Below, piece after piece: positions 49,900-61,054 of a stretch of 64,000 nucleotides of DNA. The stretch spans positions 266,921 through 330,920 of the forward strand of contig NW_027192196.1 of assembly GCF_041956535.1 (NCBI RefSeq), written 5' to 3'. The translations under genes were made by a program, and so were the position numbers. Within the stretch, counting starts at the first letter, position 1; every line of letters begins with the position of its first letter. The DNA is from Calcarisporiella thermophila CBS 279.70. Its lineage: Eukaryota > Calcarisporiellomycota. Under the pieces are notes generated by a model that was not told the DNA's origin, did not search any database, and saw only the letters and a list, made by a program, of their open reading frames with translations.

Positions 49900-52027
49900 A
49901 TGTCGCTCGAAATAGAGGCCGCAGAGTAAATATCAGATTAATATCTTTCACACTGTCTTCTCGAACAATATTTTACGAATGACATTGGCAAATATTGTGT
50001 AGTGTGATTCGACTAATCGAACAATTTCTGAAGGAGAACAATCTTCATCGTACACTTGCCACTCTCCAAGTAATATTTTAACTGCTCAAAAAAATGGTTG
50101 TGGGTTCATTTTATTTAACTTTGCACTACTACCAGGAGGAATCTACAATTTCCTTGAATACGGTCGATAGCTCAGAAGGCTTTAAAGACGATGTTATCAG
50201 TGGACGTTGGGATGTTGTCTTGCGTACCGTTTCGCAGCTTAATCTCCCACAACGAAAACTAATTGATCTCTATGAACAAGTAATGTGTATTTGTTTCCTT
50301 ATGAGAAGCAAGTCTATTGCATCTGATATCTCCTGTTGAATTTTAGATCGTAATAGAATTGATTGAAATGCGTGAAATCGGAGCCGCACGGAGCTTATTA
50401 AGGCAAACTGAGCCTATGCAGATTTTACGAGACCAATTCCAGGATCGGTATTTGCATTTGGAACATTTGTTGTCTCGGGTTACTTTCGATCATAAAGATG
50501 CTTATTCAGAGGGTATGACGAAAGAAAAGCGGCGACAAATTATTGCGCAAGGTATGCCTCTAGAAAATCAAAAGGGATATACCTACCAGACATCATATGT
50601 AGTTTCACATAGCATTATCACATGAGGTGACCGTTGCCCCACCCGCCCGGCTCTTGACCTTACTTGGCCAGGCAATTAAATGGCAGCAGCAACAAGGCTT
50701 AATCCCACCGGATGCCGAATATGATTTATTTCGTGGTGCAGCTCACATTAGTCGCTCGGAAGAAGATGCTCCACCAAACCATTTATACAAGACCATTCGA
50801 GTGAGCCTATTGCATTCATCACATTCTCTATTAAATGCTAACATATATACTGCTGGAACAGTTTTCGAAAAAACAGCACCCAGAAAGTGCTATTTTCTCA
50901 CCCGATGGACAATATCTTGTTACCGGTAGCATTGATGGATTCATAGAGGTATGGAATTATCTCACGGGGAAATTACGAAAGGACCTCAAATACCAAGCCG
51001 AGGTAAGTCCATACATCGTTTCTCAATGTTTAGTGTGACGAATAAGTGGTAACCAACATATGTAGGAAAATCTGATGATAATGGATTCAGCCGTACTCTG
51101 CTTGAATTTCAGTCAAGATAGCGAAATGCTGGCATCAGGTGCACAGGATGGTAAAATTAAGGTATAGGAGTACATTTTTAGCTCAATTGGATGTAGATGT
51201 GGAGTAAACCTCTTTTTCTGTTTAGGTGTGGAAAATTCAAACGGGTCAGTGCATTCGGCGGTTTTCCCCCGCCCATAGTCAGGGAGTGACTTCCGTTTGC
51301 TTTTCAAAGGACGGGAACCAAATATTAAGCGCTAGTTACGATCACACAATACGGTAATCGGGCCTTTTAAAAAGCCAGGCTTGCAATGATGTTAATCTGT
51401 AATTTTACTTAGATTGCACGGATTAAAATCAGGGAAAACTTTAAAAGAATTTCGAGGGCACTCTTCATTTGTAAATAATGCGGTTTTTTCCTTGGACATG
51501 ACTCGTGTTATCAGTGCAAGTAGTGATGGAACCACTAAGGTATTCCTGATCAGTAGCTTTTTATTTAATTAACTGAATGCTTAAATTATTTCTAGATTTG
51601 GGATAGCAAATCTACAGAATGCTTGTTTACCATCACTCCTCAGGAAGGCATTGGTACAATCGCAGGGGTTGGAGGACACACCATCAACTCTATTGTCCCC
51701 CTCCCGAACAATTTGGATCAAGTTCTTGTTTGCTGTAAATCCCCTAATCTCTTTCTTATGACAATGCGTGGGCAAGTCCTCAAGACTTATACGCATGGTA
51801 AGGAGGTAGGGGCGAACTTCGTAGGATGTGCACTCTCTCCACAAGGGGACATCGTATACTGTGTGGCAGAGGATCGAAATATGTATTGCTTTAATCTAAA
51901 AACTGGGGTGTTGATGTGCGAATTCAAATGCGGAGATGGTGAAATTATCGGCATAACATCGCACACATTCTCGAATATAGCTGCGGTGTATTTAGACGAT
52001 GGAATTTTATCTTTGTTTAAGGCTTAA
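49900..52027 (+). CDS. SMU1: SMU1-type WD40 spliceosomal protein
   Basis: Splicing factor of the spliceosomal B complex (partner of RED/IK in animals). Ten exons (49900-49925, 50003-50069, 50136-50279, 50347-50551, 50613-50800, 50862-51002, 51066-51161, 51226-51353, 51413-51539, 51596-52027) give 517 residues, against about 513 in human. The first exon is short but firm: MSLEIEAAD joins [20 protein letters not shown] to rebuild the LisH region. CTLH follows ([32 protein letters not shown]), then the seven-blade WD40 propeller ([52 protein letters not shown] and the final blade). An AATAAA lies 37 bases after the stop. The gene is a strong one-to-one match in domain order and length. Confidence 0.97.
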
Positions 52028-52063
52028 AATAATATAATTTCTATCTTCTTTCCGCTAATATCC

Positions 52064-52069
52064 AATAAA
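52064..52069 (+). terminator. AATAAA polyadenylation signal of SMU1 gene
   Basis: AATAAA at 52064, 37 bases after the SMU1 stop. Confidence 0.5.
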
Positions 52070-52235
52070 GTTAGAAATGGGAATGTATTTTTTTTTCTTT
52101 TGCTTCTTGTGGAAGTAGTTTGAGAATAACGGGCTCTATCAGATTATTTTATATCCTCCTTAAACATTTAGGGGAAACTAAAGCATATATTTACACGAGA
52201 ATCGATAACCCATTAAGTAACCTCTCACTTTCCCT

Positions 52236-53741
52236 TTAATCCTCATCGCTATCCCTCGCCTCCCCCTCCTCCCTGCTAGGCTGCCTCTCCATCTCCACCC
52301 CTAGGCCCATCACCATGTCCTCGTCATCTCGTATTTCACTCTGAGATCTCGATGTGTCGGCAACCGATATTTTCGGGGATGGAAATCCGGTAAATGGAAG
52401 GGGTGATGGCTGTTGTGAAGCAGGGGTGGATGCAGGAACACTACTCGAGCCATCTCGGAGAGCATTGGTAACTAGAGCACGAGAAGCTGAGGATGAAGAA
52501 GCTGGGGTGCCTCTTCTTGGAGCGATAGGGCCATTCTCCTGTACAAATCCCTCCTCTTCCTCCTCCTCTTCCTCCTCCTCTTCCTTCTCCCCCTCCTTCT
52601 CCCCCTCCTCCTGCAGAGTATCTCTATTTCCACTTCTATTCCTTGAATCAGCATCCTCCATCACCACCTCTCGTGATTCCTCTTCGTTCTCACTCTGGGC
52701 AGCACCAGCTCTGTTCTCTTCATTCTGATGATCCTCCATTGGTGATAGTCTCGGGCTCTCACTTGGAGAGCTTCGCTCGCTCTCCCCTTCTTCTCCTTCT
52801 GTGGCCTCGGCGCGAATCTCCTCTACCCTATGATGCAATCTAGCTGCAGATATATTAGGGGTTCCTGGTTCAGGGGCTGGTGAAGCAAAGGGTGCGAGAG
52901 AATTTAGCGCGGTTCCCTCGCGCTCCTCTCGAATTGTCTCACGAAGTTCGTATATGGCCGTAATAAGCGCTTGGAATTGCTTCACCCGTCTCTCAAAAGT
53001 AGCTTCGTGGGCTCGCTTTTCCTCTTCGAGAAGCTCAATGTCTAATTTCAGCTTTTTAATGGTCCTGAAGTGAAGTATTAGATGTAAGATAACCGAGTCA
53101 AAATATAAAATCCAAGAGAAAAATTTACTCTTGTGAGCTCTCCCGGGTGGGCAGTTTGTTAAGCTTCATAGTAAGAACATCGTACTCCATCTGACGCTGT
53201 CGATCTTGTAACACTGAAGCGAACTCTGATCTTAATCCTTTGATTTCCTTTTGAGTGTTTGCAATCTCATTCTCTAATGAACAGCCTATTGATTAGCTTC
53301 AACTCTAAAATAAAAGGTAGTCTCAAGCATACCTAGTCTTTCATATTCACTTAAATAATAATTAGATTCATCCTCTGCCATATCCTCGACTAATTGATTA
53401 CGGAGCATATTTAGTTCATACTGAGAGATCTCGGCTAGAAGCATCTGATAATCATTTTCTCTAAAAATAACATGAATTAGATTTAGGTAAGTTAAATATT
53501 AGAAAAAAATCAAGGTATTTACGCCTCTTGTAGCGATTTTTCCGGAAGTTTTGCTGTCCATTCTAAGTATCGATTAATTAACCGTCTTAATTGGAGCTCT
53601 TTAACAACTAGGCGGTTGCGAATCAATGCATCTATAAAAGAATTAACGAAGAAGACGAGAAAATTTAATCAGCATATTGGGATTAGCATGTTAACAAATA
53701 GAAGATTATATGGGCAGCGATGTACCTTCGTCTGCGTTCAT
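52236..53741 (-). CDS. THO complex subunit 7 (THOC7/Mft1-type)
   Basis: Subunit of the THO/TREX complex coupling transcription to mRNA export. Five exons (53741-53726, 53631-53523, 53460-53333, 53273-53129, 53064-52236) give 408 residues. The N-terminal 185 residues show the THOC7 pattern: ALIRNRLVVKELQLRRLINR, then YQMLLAEISQYELNMLRNQL, ESNYYLSEYERLENEI and a long coiled coil (KLKLDIELLEEEKRAHEATF, VKQFQALITAIYELRETIRE). The C-terminal 220 residues are low-complexity: Ser/Pro-rich, a long Glu/Lys run encoded at 52548-52612, and a Ser/Arg-rich end. Typical THOC7 is about 200-250 residues, so this version has an unusual disordered tail. Divergent from CCZ1 with a 155-base shared promoter. Confidence 0.8.
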
Positions 53742-53896
53742 TGCGATTAATTATATTTATTATGCTATAGTAACGTAAAAGCAGATATTTGATAACCTCG
53801 ATTTTTGGATCCAGACGACGCAGTCAAAAATCTCTACTTTTCATTCATATATCCCTCCACGTACTAACCACATTAATTGATTTCCGTTTTCAAACA
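53742..53896. promoter_or_regulatory. Short bidirectional promoter (THOC7 / CCZ1)
   Basis: 155 bases between divergent starts must serve both genes. AT-rich near 53750-53770. Confidence 0.55.
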
Positions 53897-56071
53897 ATGG
53901 ATATACGATCGCGGGAAAACGATAAGGATCGCACACCACCATCCCTCTCTTATTTCTGCATCTACAATCCTACTTTAGGCACCTCTGAAGAAACGAGCAA
54001 GGACCAGCTTCTCTACTACGCTGCCCGCAAGGCTGTTCCTCTCGACGCGAAACTTAAGCAGGTCGGACTTGCACAGGCCCTCGTCAATTTCACACGGTAC
54101 GCATTTCCAATTATACTTACTAGTCGAACTATTATGCTCTGTCCTTCGCTTAGATATACCGATATTCGCTACTAATTCATTAACTCAACCGCTTTATTAT
54201 TACAGAGTGTTCTCTCAAAACAAGCCATGTGAGAATGTTCACACTCAAAAGAACAGACTGGTATTCTTGGAAGCTGAGCCTGGCTTTTGGATACACATGG
54301 TATTTTCGGGAAATTATGGAAAATGTAACTTCTATCGCATCTGACTCTTATTATTTCGAAATTCAGTGCATCGAGCTCGGTCAGATGAAAAAGCAAGGAA
54401 AGGACAGCAGCGGAAAACCTAAAGTGAACATTGAATACCTAGATCATGAACTTCAAGATGTGACCATTAGAGCAGCACTGGAACAGGCATACCAAATTTA
54501 TAAGGTAAATCCGCCAAATATCTCTTATACAACCCAGTATGATTAACAAAATCCTTTTTTTTTATATGCATATGAAATTCCATTAGCTTTTCAATGGAAG
54601 CTTTGAGTCTACTATACGGAAACAATCTATAAAACATCTACAACACCGACTTGAGGATTTCTTTGGTGAATGGATATGGAAGTGGGATTTTGATTCCCTT
54701 GATACACATACTGCATTAGATGGTAAGGATCGGTATAACATTGGAGTAGAAAATAGAATCTAACCCTGTCCCCTTCCCCCTTTTTTGTTTAACAAGGCAT
54801 TTTTTATCAACCACTTTCGCGCAACACCCACAACTTGCTCTCTCTACTATTTGACGATCTTCAACGCGAATTTGCTATGTTCTCTACCTTCATGGTGCTA
54901 TCAGCGGATGATGCACTGGTCTTTAGTGGGCTTAAGGATGTGTGCGACTCGCGTAATCTCTGGCATCACGTTACTGAACTTACATGTGAAAGAAGAAAGC
55001 AAGAGACCGCGCAACGTTCGAAGAAAACCTCCCAGGTCTCGACCCTAAGAAGCATTACGAAAACCTTCTCAAGCTCAAATCTTTTTGGGTCATATTGGTA
55101 TTCAGCGCCTGCACTCTCATCTTCCTCTTCTTCTCCTACACCTGAATCTTCACCCGCACCTCCCACATTAAATCCCCCCGTAAAACCGGATTCTGCTCCA
55201 CCCGCCGTAACTTCCTCATTGGCGGACCCACTAATACCCTCCGAGTCGCCACCCGAAAGACACGGGTATTACCTGGTGGGACCCAAGGTTATGGACGCCC
55301 GAAAGAAAAAAATCGGACTGACTAGAGTATACCTAGCTGGAGAGATAGACGAGACAGAAGCATTGACTGGGGGGTTTGGCACAAAAGTCAACAATGAAAT
55401 GGAACATTTCTTAATCGTTTATGGGGTAAATACAGGAGCACGTGTTGTTTGAAATTTCTTGAAAGATTAATGGACATCAAACCATAGTTTAAATCGCAAG
55501 TGACGCTGGCTTTCCTTATACCTTGTGGCGCATCTGGTGCTAGTGAGCAGCTCTCCAGCCCCGAATTTTACCACCGGTTAGATTCATACCTTGGACCACG
55601 GTTACTTGATATTGTCGCGGCAACCACAGAGGATAGTGAGCGTGTGCGAAAAATGTGTGCAAAGCCTGATCGTGAATATCGATACATCCTCTTCAATCGC
55701 ATCAATCTAGGGATCCGCTCCTCCATAGGTGGATCCAAACATGGAACTGTCAATGCAGAGATGGTTAGCTGTATTAACCGGGTTAAAGCTGATTTGGAAG
55801 TGTACGGAGATTTGAATGAGGTATATGTTAGAACAAGCTCGAGTTTCTACGTGGCTGGAAGGAGGACAGAAGATAGAGAGGTGTATATCGTGGTGCCGAG
55901 AAAGGATGCCTCACTAGTGGATGTAGAAGGTAAGTTGAACCCCCCGTACCAATTTTATTTCTCTTTACGTTAAATATAATGTAACCTTTTTTTTTCATTT
56001 GGGCTAACCTTGATGCAGAGGATATGCGGAAAGTGTGTTCGTATGTGTTTATGGGAACGTTTTTGGATTGA
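53897..56071 (+). CDS. CCZ1: Vacuolar fusion protein CCZ1
   Basis: With MON1, forms the guanine nucleotide exchange factor that recruits Rab7/Ypt7 to late endosomes, autophagosomes and vacuoles. Seven exons (53897-54096, 54206-54299, 54367-54504, 54587-54722, 54797-55425, 55488-55929, 56019-56071) give 563 residues. The first longin domain is very characteristic: PPSLSYFCIYNPTLG, KLKQVGLAQALVNFT, then NRLVFLEAEPGFWIHM. After the variable middle (Ser/Pro-rich at 55100-55260) come a second longin-like domain (VYLAGEIDETEALTGGFG) and the C-terminal domain (VEVYGDLNEVYVRTSSSFYV-like, then REVYIVVPRKD). Length is close to animal CCZ1 (about 480) plus the Ser/Pro insert. MON1 is not in the window. 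Confidence 0.95.
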
Positions 56072-56342
56072 TTGTTAATCTCCTTGTATATTATTCTAAT
56101 GCACCGTAAAGATATGTCACCATGAATAGAAGGGCAGTCAAATGTTATATTCGAATTATAGCAAACAAAAGAAAAGTACATACATAAAGATAAAAGACTG
56201 TTATATAAATCTCTACCTAGAGTGCACAAGAAATATCTCTCTTTCAAGCAGAGAATCAAGTGAGAATACAAGCTTTAGATATATTTGTTATTATACTGGT
56301 TGAAAAACTTGAAAAAAAAAATTCGCGTCTACTTCGGAAGGC

Positions 56343-57825
56343 TCAATAGTGGTAAGGATAGTCGAAGCCATAGAAAGACTCAGGCGCATCATTAAAGATG
56401 AGGTAGTTGTAAGTGTCCTGAGGGACTTCTTCGAGTACATTCTTGGTTGAGATTTTCTGCAGGTACTCCCTCATTGTCTTGGGGGTGAAAAGCTCCGTTG
56501 AATTCTCAGCCTGTGCCGACAAGAAGTATGCGATCAATCCCGCCACGTGTGGGCTTGCCATCGAGGTTCCTGAAATAGTGTTGGTCGCAACACGTGATCC
56601 AATCCAGGCCGAGGTGATGTCCTTTCCAGGAGCAAATACATCGACGCATTTTCCATAGTTACTGAACCAAGCGCGTTCGTCCTCAATGGTGGATGCGGCA
56701 ACGGTGATGGCTTTTTCTGCCGCAGCAGGACTGTATCTGCATGCATCCGAGTTGTCATTTCCAGCAGCGACGGCAAAGAACACCCCAGCATCCACAGCTG
56801 AGTTTACCGCTGAATCTAGAGCTCTACTTGAACCACCGCCCAAAGACATGTTGGCAACCGATCCGCGATGACGCTTGTTATTTCGGCGCGCATCGAGAGC
56901 CTCCTGTTTATGTTTTTTAGCAGCCCACGCCACGCCGGCAATCACATCGCTCATGGTTCCAGAGCCGTTGGAACGAAGCACTTTCACGGCGACCACCTTG
57001 GACTTTTTCGAGACTCCGTATCTCGATCCAGCAATAGTACCTGCAACATGAGTTCCATGGCCGTTTCCATCCACATCTTCGTCGTTACTCGGAATAGTCA
57101 CTCCCCATCGAGCACGGCCTTCAAAATCAACATGATTTACGTTGACTCCTATTAAACATAAAATATTAAAATCAATTACAGGAAAAATCAGGATAAAGAT
57201 TAGCACGCTACTCCGTACCCGTGTCGATTACATAGACTGTAATATTCTCTCCAGCGGCGTTAGAGTCGTAAATATACTTGTTGTAGGTACGGAAGGTGAG
57301 CGTGGGCCGGTGCGAGATGCGCGACAATCCCCAAGGGGCGTTGCGCTGGATTTCACTGGCATACACGATAGAATCGCGTTCGACATAGGCCACCTACATG
57401 AGGAGAAAATTTCGCATTAATAAGCAGAACAGAGGAAAAGCGCGGTGGAAATCACAGGTATATCTGAAAATCTTCATTACATCTTCGTTCCGCCTAATCT
57501 TGTCCACAGTGAGCTCAGAAAAATGGCCCGCATATCCTACAAAATTGTCCAGTGCGTAAGTATGCTTAATGCCAGCTGCGACTCCTGGATCAGAGAGCAC
57601 TCTGGATAATGGGTCATCTTCGTGCATGCGCTTCACCCAATCGTGATGCGCCTGCACACGGTGCTGCTCGATATTATCCTTGAGAACCACTATGTAGCCA
57701 TCTCTGACGACTTCGGCGGTCTCAGAGGAGACCAGCGGCGCAAGGGGCTCTTGCAGCGGGATGGAAAAAATGGGCCATGCCGAGGCGGCTGTCGCAGCCA
57801 AAAGTCCAAAAAGCAAAGGTTTCAT
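56343..57825 (-). CDS. Subtilisin-like serine protease (proteinase K type), secreted or vacuolar
   Basis: Three exons (57825-57481, 57393-57219, 57148-56343) give 441 residues. A signal peptide ([18 protein letters not shown]) is followed by an I9 inhibitor propeptide ([29 protein letters not shown]) and the S8 catalytic domain from about residue 125. The catalytic Asp lies in YVIDTG, split by the second intron. The His is in [13 protein letters not shown] and the Ser in [11 protein letters not shown]; the oxyanion Asn is in [10 protein letters not shown]. All four are intact. The C-terminal 60 residues are short and Tyr-rich ([11 protein letters not shown]). Fungal relatives act as vacuolar cerevisin-type or secreted alkaline proteases; location is not certain. 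Two intron positions interrupt the propeptide and Asp motif. Confidence 0.95.
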
Positions 57826-58503
57826 AAGGGGTATTCAGATGAGGTTGGAATTGGGGTGAGGGGGTAAATCAAGAAGTAATTTGGACAGTGGAAAAATAGA
57901 ACAAGGCAAGCTGACTCAAAGAGACGCGCGTCTCTTATCTCCCCCTCTTTCAGCTTAAGATTGTGACATCTCGTGACCGTAATCCTCAATTAAGGTTATA
58001 ATTCCATAAATGACTTCATTTCATTAGAATACGAGTGTTCTGTGGAGTGACTGCAAAGCCATGAAACATAGAGGCACCTTAAGTACACTATAGAATCTCG
58101 CAAGCAGATGACCCTGTATAATATGATCAATTATAATAAGGCACATTATATTCGAAGAATAAGCGTGCTCTCCACAGAGTTAATGGATCTGCCGAGTTAT
58201 AGTTTTTCCGAGATTTATATAGCATTTTTCTGCACTTCGCAAAACACTGCCATTTCTAAATATACTGGAGGAGCAGTGAGCATTTAGACGCTATACAATG
58301 TTTGGGGGAAATTGGGCGAAGAAGATCGGAATGAAAAGAAAATGTACGGAATATTTACCATCGGACATTAAAAGAAAATCTTGGCCTTTTTAAACCATAG
58401 TGTTCAACCACCTCCTCGCTGCGTTCTTTCTTCGTTTTCCCCTCCAAATTTACTCCCGATCTCCTTTTACCGCGCTAATAATAGAGCCAGAGCCGACTCA
58501 TAC
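57826..58503. promoter_or_regulatory. Divergent intergenic region (subtilase / sugar transporter)
   Basis: 678 bases between divergent starts. The first 70 bases hold the subtilase leader. AT-rich, no RNA gene or repeat recognised. Confidence 0.4.
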
Positions 58504-60229
58504 ATGACTGACACGCCTGCCGCTGTAGCAACTCCAAACAATGTCATAGTGGCTAGTAAAGAAAAAGAGGCCTCCATGGTATCCCTTCCGGATTCACGGC
58601 AGCTTACTTTACAGCCGTACATATTTATGTGTGCCATATTCGCTGCCATTGCCGCATTTAATGCAGGGTTCTCAACAGGTGTCCCCAATATCCCTGAAAA
58701 GTCCATCAGAGCCTGCTCACTTGATATCCAGGAGGCCTATTCTGGGACTCTTCCGGCATGCCTTCCCATGAATGATTGGACGTGGGGCGTAGCGGTCGGC
58801 CTCTATGCTCTGGGTGGTTTGCCCGGAGGACTACTTGCTGGTTTTATAGCCAACAAAATCGGAAGAAGGGATGCTCTCCTTTGCAACAACTTCTTCTTCA
58901 TCGTTGGTGGAGTACTGATTTCAACCTCTCCGCATATCGTGCAATTCACTATCGGAAGGTTCTTGACGGGGGTAGGCTCTGGTTTCGCATGTGTGGTTGT
59001 CAGCATGTATTGCGCAGAAATATCAACAATTAAATACCGTGGGGCTATAGGAACTGTGTTGCAGCTAATGCTGGTGACGGGTATTTTGATCTCGCAAGCA
59101 CTTGGCCTATCTCTATCTTCCTCAGTTTCAGGGTGGAGGTAATAGGAAGAGAAAAGATTCAAATGATATATACAATGCTAATTCGCAAATTTGACTAGAT
59201 GGCTCTTCTCCATTACCGTGGTCGGTTCCCTTTTCCAGCTTTTACTACTTCCACTCTGCGTCCGCTCTCCCCGCTGGCTTATCTCCAAAAATCGCATCGA
59301 CGAAGCTATGCAGGCCCTGAAGCGGTTGAGGAAAGGGTATGATATCACGGAAGAATTCAGTGAAATGGTAAACGCTCAACAACAGGATAAAGAAGGAGGT
59401 GAAAAGGAGGGCAAACATGTGTCATACAATGCCCAAAAGACACTCAATGTCTTTGAATTATTATCCAATCCTGCTCTGGTCAAAACTGCCTTGTTGGTAA
59501 TGGTAGTTCATGGAGGCTCACAGATATCAGGTACCTCTACATAAGCAATATATAGATTGAAATTCTGTCTAACTGAGAATTTGTATTTATCAGGCATCAA
59601 TGGGGTGATGTACTTTTCGACCTCTATTTTTGACAAATCATTCGGCAGTGCAGCGCCCAGCGTCACCGTGGGGATAGGATGTTTGAACCTCGTGATGACC
59701 CTTATCTCATCCTACCTGATTGATCGTGCTGGGAGGAGAATGCTTTTACTTACATCAACTTGTGGCATGTCAGTCATGAGCACTTTAATGGTCATTGCTT
59801 CCGTTCTCAAAATCGATGCCCTTGTGGTTGTATCGGGTAGGACACTCTAGAAAACATTTCTACGGATCAGAACGAATCGTTAACTCATCCATATTCATAG
59901 TTATGTTGTTTGTCGCATCTTTTGCAATTGGCCTTGGAACTGTCCCTTGGCTGATTGTAGCTGAGTTGTTCCCGACTTATGCAGTTGGAGCTGCTTCTTC
60001 CCTTGCAATGGGGATTAACTGGTTTTGTAACTTTATCGTTGGTCTCGTGTTCCCAACTCTTAAAAGCGCTCTAGGAGACTACACATTTGTCGTATTCGCT
60101 GTGACGAATATGCTGCTCTTCCTCTTCACTTTCTTCCTTATTCCAGAAACCAAAGGGGTATCTCTCGAGAAGACCGCTGGTATAACCAAGGAAGTGAAAA
60201 ATGAGCCTGCTGTTCTCAGCGAAATCTAA
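58504..60229 (+). CDS. Sugar transporter of the major facilitator superfamily
   Basis: Four exons (58504-59138, 59199-59530, 59594-59836, 59901-60229) give 512 residues with twelve membrane helices. The first helix (ICAIFAAIAAFNAGFSTGVPN-type) starts near residue 35. Sugar-porter signatures: GGLPGGLLAGFIANKIGRRD between helices 2 and 3, GRFLTGVGSGFACVVVSMYCAEI (the PROSITE-type G-R-x(3)-G-x(3)-G motif), DRAGRRMLLL after helix 8, and PETKGVSLE at the end. INGVMYFSTSIFDKS matches helix 7 with QISG before it. These resemble fungal and animal GLUT-like hexose transporters. The substrate (hexose expected) cannot be read from the sequence. Start chosen as the only in-frame ATG before the conserved region. 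Confidence 0.92.
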
Positions 60230-61054
60230 TCAATTGGAAGGAGTTACTTAATAATGTATCATATAAAAGCGGTTTTTTATGATGGTTTTCCATTGAAATC
60301 TTTGCTGGAGTAATACCAACCTCCAAAAAATGAAATATCATCAAATAGCAATTCCATTGAAACTTATTTGCGAAATCAATATAAACTTGATGATAGCTCC
60401 AATATTTGTGACCTTTTATTCTAACAAAGAGAATACTTTAGTATTAATGGCTGTACAATGTGGCTATCGATTGCGATACTAGTAAATAGTAGCAGAGTGC
60501 ATTGGAAGCGCCTGTATAAGAGGGTTTTAATGAACCATGAATGCAACTTCAAACAATCCTAAACACTCTAAAGCATGTTTTCTCTGATTCCGCGAGCAAA
60601 TTGCAGATTCAATCACCGACTTAATAGACACAGCCCCTCGTCATGGCCGTAATCTAATCCAGCAACCGAGGGTTTTTGGTCACTTGATTAAACCAAATAT
60701 CTTCGTAGCCTGTAGAGAAAAAGCGAATCGTGCCAAGCAAGCGAGCTTCTAGAGTCCAATTCAATACTAGCGGGAATGTGCTTATATAGGAGGGCCTGTC
60801 TATCTTCATGGTAAAGTATGCGGGTAATTGTAGTTCAAACAAACGCTTTGCACATGCTAGAATAGCAAGCAATTCTGTTATCTGTCACAGTTGGCTGATC
60901 GAGTTATGCCTCTCGTCAAACTTCATGAGATGGTTAAAATAAAAGCAGTCTCAAATTTTATTAAAATTTGGCGGCGTTACAAGCATCTCACTCTCTCCTG
61001 ATTAATAAAGCACTAAGTATCTCTTAGACACTCTTCACACTCCCACATCATAGA
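60230..61054. other. 825-base spacer
   Basis: Between the sugar transporter and NPC1. One 72-codon minus-strand frame at 60654-60872 has a protein-like look but no recognised family. AT-rich; the last 200 bases should be the NPC1 promoter and leader. Confidence 0.4.

Noticed and set aside
52354-52728. Ser-rich plus-strand frame
   Set aside because: Antisense of the Glu-rich run in the THOC7-like gene; the poly-Ser is the complement of GAG/GAA codons.
60654-60872. 72-codon minus-strand frame with protein-like look
   Set aside because: No family recognised, no convincing splice partners; too short to support a gene call.
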